64,000 nucleotides of DNA from an uncultured Clostridia bacterium (GCA_947175325.1 CAMWME010000001.1:186001-250000); one strand, 5' to 3'; numbered from the stretch's first letter, positions 1 through 8,383 are shown. The notes: generated from the sequence alone by a model not told the origin. Translations and numbers: made by a program.

Positions 1-2015
1 ACATCATCGAACGGCACGCCGAAAACTTGTGAAGCCGTCGTGCTGTGAATATCCTTGCCCTCGTTATACGCTTCTATCAGCTCTTTACAGCCCGAAAAGT
101 GCGCCAAAAGCCTTAACTCAATCTGAGAATAGTCCGCATCGATAAATACGTTTCCTTCCCTTGCAACAAAAATTTTCCTCAGTTCTTTCCCTTCGTCGTC
201 TCTTATGGGAATATTCTGCAAGTTTGGATTCGAACTTGAAAGCCTTCCGGTGGTCGTAACGGTCTGATGGAAAGTCGTGTGAATAAGTTTGTCCTTGCCA
301 ATAAGCGGTTTGAAGCCCTCCAAATAGGTTGAAGTAATTTTCTGATAGAAACGGTACTTCAAAATATCCGCAATAACGGGGTGTTTATCAACTAATTTTT
401 CCAAAACGTCGGCACTTGTCGAATACTTCGTATCGTTCTTTTTCTTCTTAACTTCGGTAATGCCAAGGTTATTATAAAGCACGTCGCCGAGCTGCATCGG
501 GGAATTTAGGTTAAATTCTTTATCGCAAGCCTTAAAAATCTTCCACTTATACTCTTCGGCACGGTCGCGGAATTGCTTCGCTAGCTCGTTCATATCGTTC
601 AAGCTTACTTTAACACCGCTTATTTCCATATCGTAAAGAACGCCAACGAGTGGCTTTTCTATTTCCTCATAAAGCTTTTGCATATTTTCGGCTTTCAGCC
701 TTTCACTTACAGTTTTGAAAATTTCAGCCACTGCAAACGCCGAAAACGCATAGTCGTAAGAATAATAACCGCACAAATCTTTTAAAGGTAACGCCGACGT
801 CTCGTGGTCGCAAAGATAGTTAGCAAGCAACAAATCGTCAAATTTACATTTAAATTCGATGCCGAAATCGCGCAAAACGTGCATCAAGCGTTTGCAGTCG
901 TAGGTTATTATCTTGTTTTTCGAACGCGAAAAAATTTCGCTTAAAACGCTATCGAAATCTTCCCCGTTGATATTATCTACGGCAAAAAGGTCGGCAGAAA
1001 TAACGAGAGAGTACTCTTTACCGCCAACGTAAATTTCTGCGCTTCCTTCGCTTAAAATTACTGAAAACTCTGTATTTTTCTCTAAAACGGGGCGAATTTC
1101 TTCAAAAGATTTGCAAATTACTTTTTCGGGATAAGTAATCTCGGCAGACAGCCCGCCCGCAGATTCGTCGAAAATATTCAAAGAAAGCAGACTTCTGAAC
1201 TCGAACTCAGCAAACATTTTCTTAACTTCAACGTTATACTTTTTCGGCATAACGCAGTCCGAAAGCTGAATATCAAGCTCACAATTTCTGTCAATGGTCG
1301 CAAGCTTATAGGAAAGATAAGCAAGCTCCTTATTGGAAGAAATTTTAGTTAAAACGGAACCTTTCAGCTCGTCCAAATGTTCGTAAATGCCGTCAAGCGT
1401 GCCGAACCTTTCCAAAAGCCCCAACGCAGTCTTTTCACCTATACCGGGCACGCCGGGAATATTATCCGAGCTGTCGCCCATAAGTGCCTTCAAATCAATG
1501 ACTTGTGCGGGATTTATGCCGATTTCCGCCTTAAAATTGTTCTTATTCAGCTTTAAAAGGTCAGTAACGCCGCGCTTCGTGAAGTGCACGTCCGTTTTAT
1601 CGTCAACCAACTGGTAGCTGTCCCTATCGCCCGTATAAACGTAGCTGTGAACGTTAAACTTCTTTGAAAGCGTGCCCAAAATATCGTCAGCTTCAATGCC
1701 CTCTTTTTGACAAATCGCTATATTCATAGCCTTTAAAAGCTTCTTTAAGGGCTCCACTTGCACCGCCAAATCGTCGGGCATTTGCTTTCTAGTCACCTTG
1801 TAACCGTCATACATTTTGTGGCGGAACGTGGGCGCCTTCATATCAAAAGCTACAACGAGATATTCCGGCTTTATATCAGTCTGAATTTTGAAAAGAAGTT
1901 TAATAAACCCGAATATTGCGTTCGTGGGTATCCCGCTTGAAGTTGTAAAGACGGGTGTTGCGTAGAACGCTCTATTTAACAGGCTGTTTCCGTCGATTAA
2001 TACAAGTTTTTCCAT
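1..2015 (-). CDS. polA: DNA polymerase I, N-terminal ~672 residues (runs off window edge)
   Basis: Repair and Okazaki-fragment polymerase. Translating the minus strand from ATG at 2015 gives an open frame to position 1. It begins MEKLVLIDGNSLLNRAFYAT, the 5'-nuclease start, with a helix-3-turn-helix segment (GDSSDNIPGVPGIGEKTALG) near residue 185. A 3'-5' exonuclease-like domain follows. The polymerase domain has TGRLSSSNPNLQNIPIR and motif A DADYSQIELRLLAHFSG close to the window edge. The exonuclease domain has no recognisable DxE metal-binding motif (the region reads EFSVILSEGSAEIYV), so proofreading is probably absent, as in many Gram-positive PolA enzymes. The 3' end lies outside the window. 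No Shine-Dalgarno sequence precedes the ATG, and a promoter -10 box ends 7 nt upstream, so the mRNA may be leaderless. Confidence 0.96.
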   Translation of the reverse strand, partial: MEKLVLIDGNSLLNRAFYATPVFTTSSGIPTNAIFGFIKLLFKIQTDIKPEYLVVAFDMKAPTFRHKMYDGYKVTRKQMPDDLAVQVEPLKKLLKAMNIAICQKEGIEADDILGTLSKKFNVHSYVYTGDRDSYQLVDDKTDVHFTKRGVTDLLKLNKNNFKAEIGINPAQVIDLKALMGDSSDNIPGVPGIGEKTALGLLERFGTLDGIYEHLDELKGSVLTKISSNKELAYLSYKLATIDRNCELDIQLSDCVMPKKYNVEVKKMFAEFEFRSLLSLNIFDESAGGLSAEITYPEKVICKSFEEIRPVLEKNTEFSVILSEGSAEIYVGGKEYSLVISADLFAVDNINGEDFDSVLSEIFSRSKNKIITYDCKRLMHVLRDFGIEFKCKFDDLLLANYLCDHETSALPLKDLCGYYSYDYAFSAFAVAEIFKTVSERLKAENMQKLYEEIEKPLVGVLYDMEISGVKVSLNDMNELAKQFRDRAEEYKWKIFKACDKEFNLNSPMQLGDVLYNNLGITEVKKKKNDTKYSTSADVLEKLVDKHPVIADILKYRFYQKITSTYLEGFKPLIGKDKLIHTTFHQTVTTTGRLSSSNPNLQNIPIRDDEGKELRKIFVAREGNVFIDADYSQIELRLLAHFSGCKELIEAYNEGKDIHSTTASQVFGVPFDD

Positions 2016-2022
2016 AGTATTA

Positions 2023-2051
2023 AGTTTAACACTTTCTGCAAATAAAATCAA
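2023..2051 (-). promoter_or_regulatory. polA promoter, apparently leaderless
   Basis: Minus strand: -35 TTGATT (2046-2051), 17-nt spacer, -10 TAAACT (2023-2028) preceded by TGT (extended -10). Only 7 nt separate the -10 from the polA ATG, so initiation should fall at or next to the start codon. Confidence 0.6.
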
Positions 2052-2070
2052 TACGTTTATTCAAAAACGC

Positions 2071-2099
2071 TTGATTTTTAAGCGGTGTTATAATATAAT
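2071..2099 (+). promoter_or_regulatory. tRNA-Leu promoter
   Basis: -35 TTGATT (2071-2076), 17-nt spacer, perfect -10 TATAAT (2094-2099), 12 nt before the mature tRNA 5' end. It lies back to back with the polA promoter. Confidence 0.65.
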
Positions 2100-2111
2100 A
2101 ATAAAGCGTTC

Positions 2112-2198
2112 GCCGGCGTGGTGGAATTGGCAGACGCGCGGGACTCAAAATCCCGTGGTAGTGATACCGTGTGGGTTCGACCCCCACCGCCGGCACCA
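2112..2198 (+). tRNA. tRNA-Leu (anticodon CAA), CCA encoded
   Basis: The acceptor stem GCCGGCG (2112-2118) pairs with CGCCGGC (2188-2194), followed by discriminator A and an encoded CCA (2196-2198). The anticodon stem CGGGA/TCCCG (2139-2143/2151-2155) closes the loop CTCAAAA, giving anticodon CAA (2146-2148), which reads UUG. The long variable arm (about 2156-2169) is the class II feature expected of tRNA-Leu, and the T arm carries GTTCGAC. A hairpin terminator starts two bases after the CCA, so this is a single-gene transcription unit. Confidence 0.97.
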
Positions 2199-2199
2199 A

Positions 2200-2232
2200 A
2201 GCTCCGATTGATTTCTCAATCGGAGCTTTTTC
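2200..2232 (+). terminator. Intrinsic terminator of tRNA-Leu
   Basis: Stem AGCTCCGATTGA paired with TCAATCGGAGCT around a small loop, followed by a T run (2227-2231). Confidence 0.85.
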
Positions 2233-2255
2233 TAAGCGTATTCGCAAACTTTTGT

Positions 2256-2284
2256 TTGACTTTTTGGATTCTTCATAGTAAAAT
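2256..2284 (+). promoter_or_regulatory. Promoter of GIY-YIG gene
   Basis: -35 TTGACT (2256-2261), 17-nt spacer, -10 TAAAAT (2279-2284). It is followed by a leader of about 20 nt with a Shine-Dalgarno-like GAAGGA before the ATG at 2313. Confidence 0.65.
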
Positions 2285-2312
2285 ACAAGCAATAAAACAC
2301 GAAGGATTAAAA

Positions 2313-2807
2313 ATGGACGGCTGGCTTATTGCAATTATAGTAATAACCACAATATTTATATGTGCGGTTGTGCTGATAAGCATCTTACACTACCGCCACA
2401 AACAGAAGGCGCGCATAAAAAGAAAGGTTCGCGGGCTTGCAAATAACACTTTGGAAATGACCCCCGAAGACTTTTTCACTATGCGTAAAACCAGCTTCGG
2501 CGGAAAAGGCAGCCCCTCCTACGCGCTGACGATGAACTTTGCTGGCGTTTACATACTTTTTAACTCCACAAAAAATATGTATTACGTCGGTCAAGGTAAA
2601 GAAGTTTTAAACCGAGTAAACTCGCACTTCACTGGCAAAGGCAACGGCGACGTTTACGCCGACTATAAATACGGTGACAAATTCACTATAAAAATGATTG
2701 CCTTGAAAAACAGCGGATTTTCCACTTTAAACGATTTAGAGCGAAATACTATTTTGACATACGACGCGTTCGCCTCTGGATACAACAAAACGCGCGGAAA
2801 TAAATAA
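2313..2807 (+). CDS. Membrane-anchored GIY-YIG nuclease-domain protein
   Basis: 164-residue protein. Residues 4-26 form one hydrophobic membrane segment followed by a basic stretch (RHKQKARIKRKVR), so the rest probably faces the cytoplasm. Residues 77-155 form a GIY-YIG domain: GVY (78-80), YVG (91-93), the conserved Arg (R101) in EVLNRVNSHF and the metal-binding Glu (E143) in NDLERNTI are all present, so the fold should be catalytically competent. The ATG at 2313 was chosen because it has an upstream GAAGGA and its own promoter; an in-frame extension to 2118 would run into the tRNA. Membrane anchoring is unusual for this superfamily. The function is unknown; DNA cleavage is inferred from the family only. 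Confidence 0.85.
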   Translation: MDGWLIAIIVITTIFICAVVLISILHYRHKQKARIKRKVRGLANNTLEMTPEDFFTMRKTSFGGKGSPSYALTMNFAGVYILFNSTKNMYYVGQGKEVLNRVNSHFTGKGNGDVYADYKYGDKFTIKMIALKNSGFSTLNDLERNTILTYDAFASGYNKTRGNK

Positions 2808-2812
2808 AATAG

Positions 2813-2839
2813 CGCCCCGCAGCCAATTGCCGCGGGGCG
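2813..2839. terminator. Bidirectional terminator between convergent genes
   Basis: CGCCCCGC (2813-2820) and GCGGGGCG (2832-2839) form an 8-bp GC stem, A-rich on the left and T-rich on the right. It serves the GIY-YIG gene (+) and the DUF697 gene (-). Confidence 0.8.
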
Positions 2840-2854
2840 TATTGATTTTAAATA

Positions 2855-3928
2855 TTATGCAGCTTGCGGTTTTTTGCCGTTTTTCAGCTCTTTTTCTATC
2901 TTTTGGCAAGTTTCTTGTATTTCTTCTTCGGCTTCCACAAGCTCGACCCCGTCAAGAATTTGTTGCAATTTGTATTCCTGACTTAAATACTTTATGGTCT
3001 GATAACCTATAACCGCCGTTAAGACACCGTTGGTAAGTCCTTGCACCGACGAGTCCACTATCGCGGAAATGGCCGAGCCGAGAAGTGGTATTCCTCTCAC
3101 CGCGTCGCCCATCGTTTTAACTATGCTGTTGCCTATCTTCACTCCGCCCAAGCCGTAAGCTATAAGCGAGTTCTGGAACACACGGCCGAATATTTTTACG
3201 AGCTTTGCGTCCGACGGTCTAAAGCCGTACAAGAATACGATATCTTTTACAAGCTGTAGATTCAAGAACACGACAAGCGCCGCATCAACCGTACTCGTTT
3301 GAGAAAGCGCGGAGTACATAGCCGACTTCATCGAGCTTTTAAAAATCATGTCTTTTGCGGATTTTTTCACGCTACCCGTATAAAGCGCGGTCAGCGCGCT
3401 CATTATACCTTTATCGTTACCCGATTTTGCAGCAATTGCAAGCTCGCCTACGGTTGCGGAATCATACCAACCCACGCCGTCCACTTTCGCCGTCAAATCA
3501 ATAATTTTATCAGCTATCTCGCGCCTTACCTTTCTGTTATGCCTTTTCGCCGCCGCCGCAGTATGTACGTTAACGTTGACTATAAAGTACGGTGACTTCA
3601 TAACTTTTACCATCGGCACGATAAAAAGCACTATGTACAATATCAAACAAACTGCACCGGCCGCATAGCCCGCATATTCGTTTATCTCGTAAATTCTGAG
3701 TGATACGAAGAAAAGCACCGCAAACAGAAACAGCCCTATAACACCGCAAAGCAACCTTAAAACGATTTTGGCGCCGCGCACGTTCTGCCTTTTGGTATAT
3801 TTTTGCTCGTACTCATAAATTGTCAGCTTGCCACTACTGTTGTCTTTTTCGTCAACGGGCACTACGGCAAGCTCGGTATTAGCTTTTTCTTTGGCGGAAG
3901 AAGCCGCCACTGTATTTTTCTTTTCCAT
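2855..3928 (-). CDS. DUF697 (YcjF-like) membrane protein
   Basis: 357 residues. The N-terminus is acidic and hydrophilic. Two membrane segments lie at about 57-82 and 87-112 (GLFLFAVLFFVSLRI and AGAVCLILYIVLFIVPMV). A DUF697-type helical domain covers about 130-310, with the characteristic stretch around VVFLNLQLVKDIVFLYGFRP and glycine-rich helices (LGGVKIGNSIVKTMGD, IPLLGSAISAIVDS). The C-terminus is a charged helix. DUF697 is often linked to a Ras-like GTPase domain, but here no GTPase domain or neighbouring GTPase is visible. The molecular role is unknown. The gene is monocistronic, without a Shine-Dalgarno sequence, and its promoter lies very close to the start. Confidence 0.85.
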   Translation of the reverse strand: MEKKNTVAASSAKEKANTELAVVPVDEKDNSSGKLTIYEYEQKYTKRQNVRGAKIVLRLLCGVIGLFLFAVLFFVSLRIYEINEYAGYAAGAVCLILYIVLFIVPMVKVMKSPYFIVNVNVHTAAAAKRHNRKVRREIADKIIDLTAKVDGVGWYDSATVGELAIAAKSGNDKGIMSALTALYTGSVKKSAKDMIFKSSMKSAMYSALSQTSTVDAALVVFLNLQLVKDIVFLYGFRPSDAKLVKIFGRVFQNSLIAYGLGGVKIGNSIVKTMGDAVRGIPLLGSAISAIVDSSVQGLTNGVLTAVIGYQTIKYLSQEYKLQQILDGVELVEAEEEIQETCQKIEKELKNGKKPQAA

Positions 3929-3938
3929 AGTATATTAT

Positions 3939-3967
3939 ATTTTATTATTTTTCAATTAAAATGTCAA
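3939..3967 (-). promoter_or_regulatory. DUF697 gene promoter, near-leaderless
   Basis: Minus strand: consensus -35 TTGACA (3962-3967), 17-nt spacer, -10 TAAAAT (3939-3944). Ten nt separate the -10 from the ATG at 3928, leaving only 2-4 nt of expected leader and no ribosome-binding site. Confidence 0.65.
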
Positions 3968-4041
3968 TACACTGCCCGCATATATTATTGTAAATACTTT
4001 ACAGCAAATGTAATTTATGTTCAGAAAAACCATACTATTAA

Positions 4042-4070
4042 TTGACTTGCAATTTACAAAGTGATACAAT
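4042..4070 (+). promoter_or_regulatory. Pectate lyase gene promoter
   Basis: -35 TTGACT (4042-4047), exactly 17 nt, -10 TACAAT (4065-4070). It diverges from the DUF697 promoter and sits about 90 nt upstream of the lyase start. Confidence 0.65.
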
Positions 4071-4076
4071 AAAAAT

Positions 4077-4135
4077 AATCACGTTTAGGAACTACTGACG
4101 AGTCTACGGTATGGCAACCAGCCGTCCCTTTGCGT
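4077..4135 (+). promoter_or_regulatory. Structured 5' leader of unknown class
   Basis: This segment of the predicted 5' UTR is GC-richer than its AT-rich surroundings. It can fold as ACGG (4106-4109) with CCGT (4122-4125) enclosing TGG-CAA-CCA (4112-4120). An alternative pairing is GACG (4097-4100) with CGTC (4123-4126). It does not match any riboswitch consensus I can recall. It is followed by a T-rich stretch (4142-4147) and the AGGAGGAG ribosome-binding site. Confidence 0.3.
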
Positions 4136-4167
4136 AATAAATTTTTTTAAAACTTTTAGGAGGAGAA

Positions 4168-7100
4168 ATGAAGTTTTTAAAAAAGACGCTGAAAACACTT
4201 TTGTGTGCGTCGTTAGTTCTTTCTTTGGGCATTTCCGCCACTGCATGCAGTACGGATGACAACCCCGAAGGCACAGGCAACCCACCTACGGGTGATGGTC
4301 CCGTATACGTTGAACCGCCTTTTACCCCGCCCGATGACGGCAGCGAAGGCATTGACTGGACAAAATATTGGGACGGCGTAACTTCCGTTAGCGGTTCCAC
4401 GGATAACTTCTCGTTCACGAAAAGCATTGATATAGGTACCGTTGACGTCGGTAATACCGACCCGGGCTCGACTTCGGGAGAAGCGGTTGAAGTTTTCGAC
4501 GTTAGATTTGACGGAAACGGCGGCGAGGGCGCGGCCACGCAGACGGTAAACTCTGGCAGTTACGCGATTAAGCCTACCACCCCTCAAAGAAGCGGATATA
4601 TGTTCGTCGATTGGCTGAACGGTACCGAACATTACGACTTTAATGCTCCCGTCACAAAAGACCTCAGTTTAAATGCCGATTGGGCGGCAGTTGATAGCAA
4701 AATTAAAAGTGTTGAAGCATTCAACGAAAGTCTTACCGTAACTTGGACGGACAGCAACCCCACTTCCGCTTCAGTTCAGTACAAAGCAGCGGGCTCGAAT
4801 GACTGGATAACGGTTGACGCTCCCCTCGTTCGCAAAGCCGACAGCAGTACTGCAAGGGTTGATATTATGGGGTTACCCGCGGGCGGTTATAACGTAAAAA
4901 TTACGCCTTCCTCGGGTTCGGCAATCGAACTTCCCAGCCCCGTAACAGTTGACGCGTATGACCGCTCGGGTTACGCACACTTCAATTACACGGACGGCGT
5001 AGGCGCTTATACCGACGAAGGCGCAATTAAAAGCAACACCTTGGTAATATATCTTACCAACGAAAACAAAAATGACGTGCTTGACTCTTGTTACGTTGAC
5101 GGACAGAAAGTTGACATTACCCAATACGTAACCGACGCTTCCAACGTCGTACACAAAGGTATCGGTGAAATCCTCAATAACCGCAGATATTCGGGCAACG
5201 ACCGCTCGAACGTAGGCATCGGCAGACTCACACACGTGTACGGCGCAGTCAGCCTTAGAATTATCGGCGAAGTCGAGAACTTAATGCCTAACGGTATTTG
5301 CGACATTATCGGTCTTACCGATTACAACAGCACCGGAAACGGCGGTACCGTTGGCGACAGCGGCGGCATGGCCCGTATGGTAAACGCTAAAAACTTGACC
5401 ATAGAAGGCGTAGGCGATGATGCAGTCGTTAAGGGCTGGGGCTTCCACTTCGTATCCAGCACGCTTGCAAGAGTTTCCGCCGATGACGGCAAAAGCTTCG
5501 AAGCAAGAAACCTCATCTTCAAAAATTACCCCGAGGACGCACTCGGTATGGAAGGCGAGCAAAGCACGAAAAGCACAAGCTCTGACATAAGCGCATCCGT
5601 AGAAAGATGCTGGGTACACAACAACACCTTCTATCAAGGCGGTAACGGCGCGGCAGCGGAAAGCGACAAGGGCGAAGGCGACGGAAGTTGCGACTTCAAA
5701 CGCGGACAGTTCTACACCTTCAGCTACAACTATTTGGAAGCTTGCCACAAAACGAACCTTATCGGCTCGGCTAAAACCTCACTGCAATACAACATTTCGA
5801 TGCATCACAATATCTGGAATGATTGTCAGTCGAGAATCCCTCTTGTAAGAAACGCTAACGTACACTTCTACAACAACTACGTCTTGGTAACCAGCGAAGC
5901 CGCAAAAGCAAGCTACGTTCACTCGGTTAGAGCAAACGCTTATCTGTACAGTGAATACAACTATTACGACGGCTGCAAGACCGTTGCCGAGCAAGGCGGC
6001 GAGGGCGGCAATACCGGTATTAAAGGCTACAACGATACCTACTACGCTTGCTACAAAGGCGACGACACCACGATAGTTGCCGACAGAGAAGCTAAAGTTT
6101 CAAACGGTTGCCAATACGCATACGGCAAAATAGATTACTCCTCATTCGATACCGACCCCAACCTCTTCTACTACGACGCAACTAACAAGAAGAGTGATTG
6201 CTTACTTGACGATGCTGTTACGGCAAGGACGAGGGTTCTGATTACTGCGGGCGCCCAAGACAAGGGCACTAACAGCACCGCAATGAACGAAAATACCCCT
6301 ACCACTTCCGTTCAAACAAGCGGCGATAAGACTGATATAGAAATTCCCACCACGAAGCCCACGGCAACGGTAAACGGCGTTATGTTTACAAATCTGACGG
6401 GAACTTCAAGCGGCACGGTTAAGGGCAAAGGTCAAATCGTTACCTTCACCCTCGGTGCAGAAGCGGCGTTCACGATTACGGCAACGGCGTCTAACGCAGA
6501 CCAATACCCCGAACTTATCTCTTCAAACGGCACGGTATACGCAAATAAAATAAACGGCACCGTAACGGTAGTGCTTCCGAAAGGAACTTATATTATCACA
6601 ACGGGTCAAAAAGACAAGGAAGCAACGATTTCCGCAATGTCGTTTGCCGATACGGCAGCGTCCGCGGCAGAAAGGGTTGCAAGCGCACAAGCTGCGTTAG
6701 CGGCTATTCCTTCAATAGTAACGCTGAACAGCGGAACTACGATAACGGAAGCTCAACTTGCTTACAGCGCACTTCTATCTTCCGAGAGAGAACAAATTGA
6801 CAGTGACGTTTATAACAGATATTTAAAGGCAGTTAAAGCTTACGAAGAACTGAAAGTTGATTACGTTATTGCAAGAATAGACTATATCGGAACGGTGACG
6901 GCAGACTCCTACGTTAAGATTAACGCGGCACAGAAGGCTTACAGCAATCTATCATCAGAACAGCAATCAAGCGTAACTAACAAATCTACCCTTGACGCTG
7001 CTTGGGACGCGTTTGGCGGCTTCGAAGTACTGAACGTAATTAACAGATTAAACGACTTACCTAACTTGACCGCAAGTGACGTAAACATTAAATCCTCCGC

Positions 7101-7836
7101 TACGGTAGAAAAGCTTTACGATTGGTTCAACGCAGTTCAAACCGCTTACGACGCTTTGAAAGACGACGACGGAGACGACAAGCGCGGCGAAGTTCCCGCA
7201 GAATCACTTAAAAAGCTTACTGACGGCTTGGCAGAGCTTAAGAACGTTGAAGGCTTCTTAGCATTCAAGGAAACCCTTGAAAACACAGCAGTTGAAGACG
7301 CAACCACGGTTGGCGGAAACCTCGTATCCCTCTACAACGGCTTGACCGACGCGCAGAAAGCTAAGCTTAGCGCCGAAGAAAATACTAAGTATGAAGCAAT
7401 TAAGGCGGCTTACGAAGACTTTGCAAGCAAAGCGGTTTTCGCTGTTTACAACAGTTCTACAAATATACTTGAAAACACTAACGGCGGTCAAACCTTCACC
7501 CTTGTGGGAGGCAACCCTAAGACCTATAAGGCTACTGAAACATCTAAAACAATAACCGTTAACGGTACACAGTATCTTCAAGCGTTTGAATTCAATTCGG
7601 GTTCAACAATCACATTCAACCTTGCAGAAGGCGCAACAAAGACTTTGAAGATTTATACCAGTACCGCAACCGTTAGTAAAGAAGTAATAATCGGTGGTAA
7701 AAAGTATAGCGGTAAGCTTGTTCAAAATGGCGGAGACAGTTACGGCTTAATCGAAATCGAACTTACCGGTACGGGTGAAGATATAGTTATCACAAGGTCA
7801 AGTACCCCCGTTATCTTCATTATGGAACTTATATAA
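4168..7836 (+). CDS. Secreted PL1-family pectate lyase-like multidomain lipoprotein
   Basis: 1,222 residues, strong ribosome-binding site AGGAGGAG. A signal peptide ends in a lipobox with Cys27 (GISATAC), so the protein is predicted to be lipid-anchored on the cell surface. Residues 110-172 form an InlB/Flg_new-type repeat (VRFDGNGGEG...GYMFVDWLNG), then a fibronectin-like domain (about 178-265). Residues about 275-690 form a right-handed beta-helix of the polysaccharide lyase 1 type. The segment MHHNIWNDCQSRIPLVR preserves the R-x-P-x-x-R of PelC-like enzymes, and DGSCDFKRGQ is a likely part of the Ca2+ site. A carbohydrate-binding-like beta domain (about 725-820), helical repeats (about 830-1110) and a final beta domain follow. 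The likely role is beta-elimination of pectin at the cell surface. The substrate is inferred from the family. Confidence 0.88.
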   Translation: MKFLKKTLKTLLCASLVLSLGISATACSTDDNPEGTGNPPTGDGPVYVEPPFTPPDDGSEGIDWTKYWDGVTSVSGSTDNFSFTKSIDIGTVDVGNTDPGSTSGEAVEVFDVRFDGNGGEGAATQTVNSGSYAIKPTTPQRSGYMFVDWLNGTEHYDFNAPVTKDLSLNADWAAVDSKIKSVEAFNESLTVTWTDSNPTSASVQYKAAGSNDWITVDAPLVRKADSSTARVDIMGLPAGGYNVKITPSSGSAIELPSPVTVDAYDRSGYAHFNYTDGVGAYTDEGAIKSNTLVIYLTNENKNDVLDSCYVDGQKVDITQYVTDASNVVHKGIGEILNNRRYSGNDRSNVGIGRLTHVYGAVSLRIIGEVENLMPNGICDIIGLTDYNSTGNGGTVGDSGGMARMVNAKNLTIEGVGDDAVVKGWGFHFVSSTLARVSADDGKSFEARNLIFKNYPEDALGMEGEQSTKSTSSDISASVERCWVHNNTFYQGGNGAAAESDKGEGDGSCDFKRGQFYTFSYNYLEACHKTNLIGSAKTSLQYNISMHHNIWNDCQSRIPLVRNANVHFYNNYVLVTSEAAKASYVHSVRANAYLYSEYNYYDGCKTVAEQGGEGGNTGIKGYNDTYYACYKGDDTTIVADREAKVSNGCQYAYGKIDYSSFDTDPNLFYYDATNKKSDCLLDDAVTARTRVLITAGAQDKGTNSTAMNENTPTTSVQTSGDKTDIEIPTTKPTATVNGVMFTNLTGTSSGTVKGKGQIVTFTLGAEAAFTITATASNADQYPELISSNGTVYANKINGTVTVVLPKGTYIITTGQKDKEATISAMSFADTAASAAERVASAQAALAAIPSIVTLNSGTTITEAQLAYSALLSSEREQIDSDVYNRYLKAVKAYEELKVDYVIARIDYIGTVTADSYVKINAAQKAYSNLSSEQQSSVTNKSTLDAAWDAFGGFEVLNVINRLNDLPNLTASDVNIKSSATVEKLYDWFNAVQTAYDALKDDDGDDKRGEVPAESLKKLTDGLAELKNVEGFLAFKETLENTAVEDATTVGGNLVSLYNGLTDAQKAKLSAEENTKYEAIKAAYEDFASKAVFAVYNSSTNILENTNGGQTFTLVGGNPKTYKATETSKTITVNGTQYLQAFEFNSGSTITFNLAEGATKTLKIYTSTATVSKEVIIGGKKYSGKLVQNGGDSYGLIEIELTGTGEDIVITRSSTPVIFIMELI

Positions 7837-7855
7837 ACTAAATACTGTAAAACAA

Positions 7856-7884
7856 AAAGCCACGGCGTACGCCGTGGCTTTTTT
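7856..7884 (+). terminator. Terminator of pectate lyase gene
   Basis: AAAGCCACGGC (7856-7866) pairs with GCCGTGGCTTT (7871-7881) around GTAC, followed by T residues. Confidence 0.85.
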
Positions 7885-7887
7885 ATT

Positions 7888-7913
7888 GCCACCTTCTCCA
7901 CCACGGAGAAGGC
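7888..7913. repeat. Solo CCTTCTCC/GGAGAAGG palindrome, copy of right-hand repeat hairpin
   Basis: CCTTCTCC (7892-7899), loop ACCAC, GGAGAAGG (7905-7912). Positions 7890-7913 are identical over 24 nt to 8404-8427 in the right-hand repeat and in the same orientation, so this is a direct repeat outside the inverted pair. Confidence 0.8.
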
Positions 7914-7929
7914 AATTAACTGCATTATA

Positions 7930-7973
7930 GGCTTCCCCTTTGGGGAAGCTGTCCGCTATGCGGACTGATGAGG
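7930..7973. repeat. Left 44-nt inverted palindromic repeat of DUF559 cassette
   Basis: Two adjacent hairpins: GCTTCCCC-TTT-GGGGAAGC (7931-7949) and GTCCGC-TAT-GCGGAC (7951-7965), ending in TGATGAGG (7966-7973). Read on the minus strand it is CCTCATC + variable GC hairpin + CTTCCCC hairpin, the same architecture and length as the right-hand repeat at 8384-8427. It ends 6 nt from the DUF559 stop codon. Confidence 0.8.
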
Positions 7974-7979
7974 TCGTTG

Positions 7980-8330
7980 TTACAAGTTTAAATACCTATA
8001 AATTTCCGCGCAAACGTACGAAAAACGCTCATTAACGTCCCGATTAGAAAAACGCAAGACTCTAAACCCTAAATTCTGTAAAGACATATCCCTTTCTTTA
8101 TCAGCAATTTCGTTTTCTTCTTCATAGTGCTGTGAACCGTCAAGTTCAATTATCAATTTTGAAGATGCACAGAAAAAATCAACGATATAGTTATTAATGA
8201 CTTTCTGTCTGTTAAATGTTACGGGCAAAGTCTTGATAAAGTCATACCACAACCGCTTTTCTTCCTTAGTCATATTGTTACGCAAATTACGGGAATTGCC
8301 TTTCAATTTTTTATTGTATAGATAAGTCAT
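7980..8330 (-). CDS. DUF559 (Vsr-like) endonuclease-domain protein
   Basis: 116 residues, essentially one DUF559 domain of the PD-(D/E)XK/very-short-patch-repair nuclease fold. Landmarks are the N-terminal arginine/lysine-rich start (LRNNMTKEEKRLWYDF), FNRQKVINNYIVDFFC, the acidic LIIELDGSQHYEE with the probable catalytic E-x-D-G-x-x-H, and the C-terminal GFRVLRFSNRDV. Family members are usually 110-130 residues, so it appears intact. Its substrate is unknown. There is no Shine-Dalgarno sequence; the ATG lies 6 nt downstream of a good -10 box. It is encoded inside a pair of inverted palindromic repeats, which suggests a self-contained cassette. Confidence 0.88.
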   Translation of the reverse strand: MTYLYNKKLKGNSRNLRNNMTKEEKRLWYDFIKTLPVTFNRQKVINNYIVDFFCASSKLIIELDGSQHYEEENEIADKERDMSLQNLGFRVLRFSNRDVNERFSYVCAEIYRYLNL

Positions 8331-8336
8331 AGCATA

Positions 8337-8365
8337 ATTTTATCATTAAACTGAAAGGCAGTCAA
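8337..8365 (-). promoter_or_regulatory. DUF559 promoter inside cassette, leaderless
   Basis: Minus strand: -35 TTGACT (8360-8365), 17-nt spacer, -10 TAAAAT (8337-8342), then 6 nt to the ATG at 8330. The cassette therefore carries its own transcription start. Confidence 0.65.
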
Positions 8366-8383
8366 GATTTATTCTTGAATACC

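Noticed and set aside
2118-2312. In-frame upstream extension of the GIY-YIG gene
   Set aside because: It would read through the tRNA-Leu gene and its terminator. The promoter at 2256-2284 and the ribosome-binding site favour the ATG at 2313.
4094-4104. CTGACGA in the lyase leader, resembling the hammerhead ribozyme CUGANGA core
   Set aside because: No GAAA strand or cleavage-site arrangement follows in a foldable context.
4077-4140. Possible c-di-GMP (GEMM) or fluoride riboswitch in the lyase leader
   Set aside because: The conserved core sequences of those classes could not be aligned on either strand.
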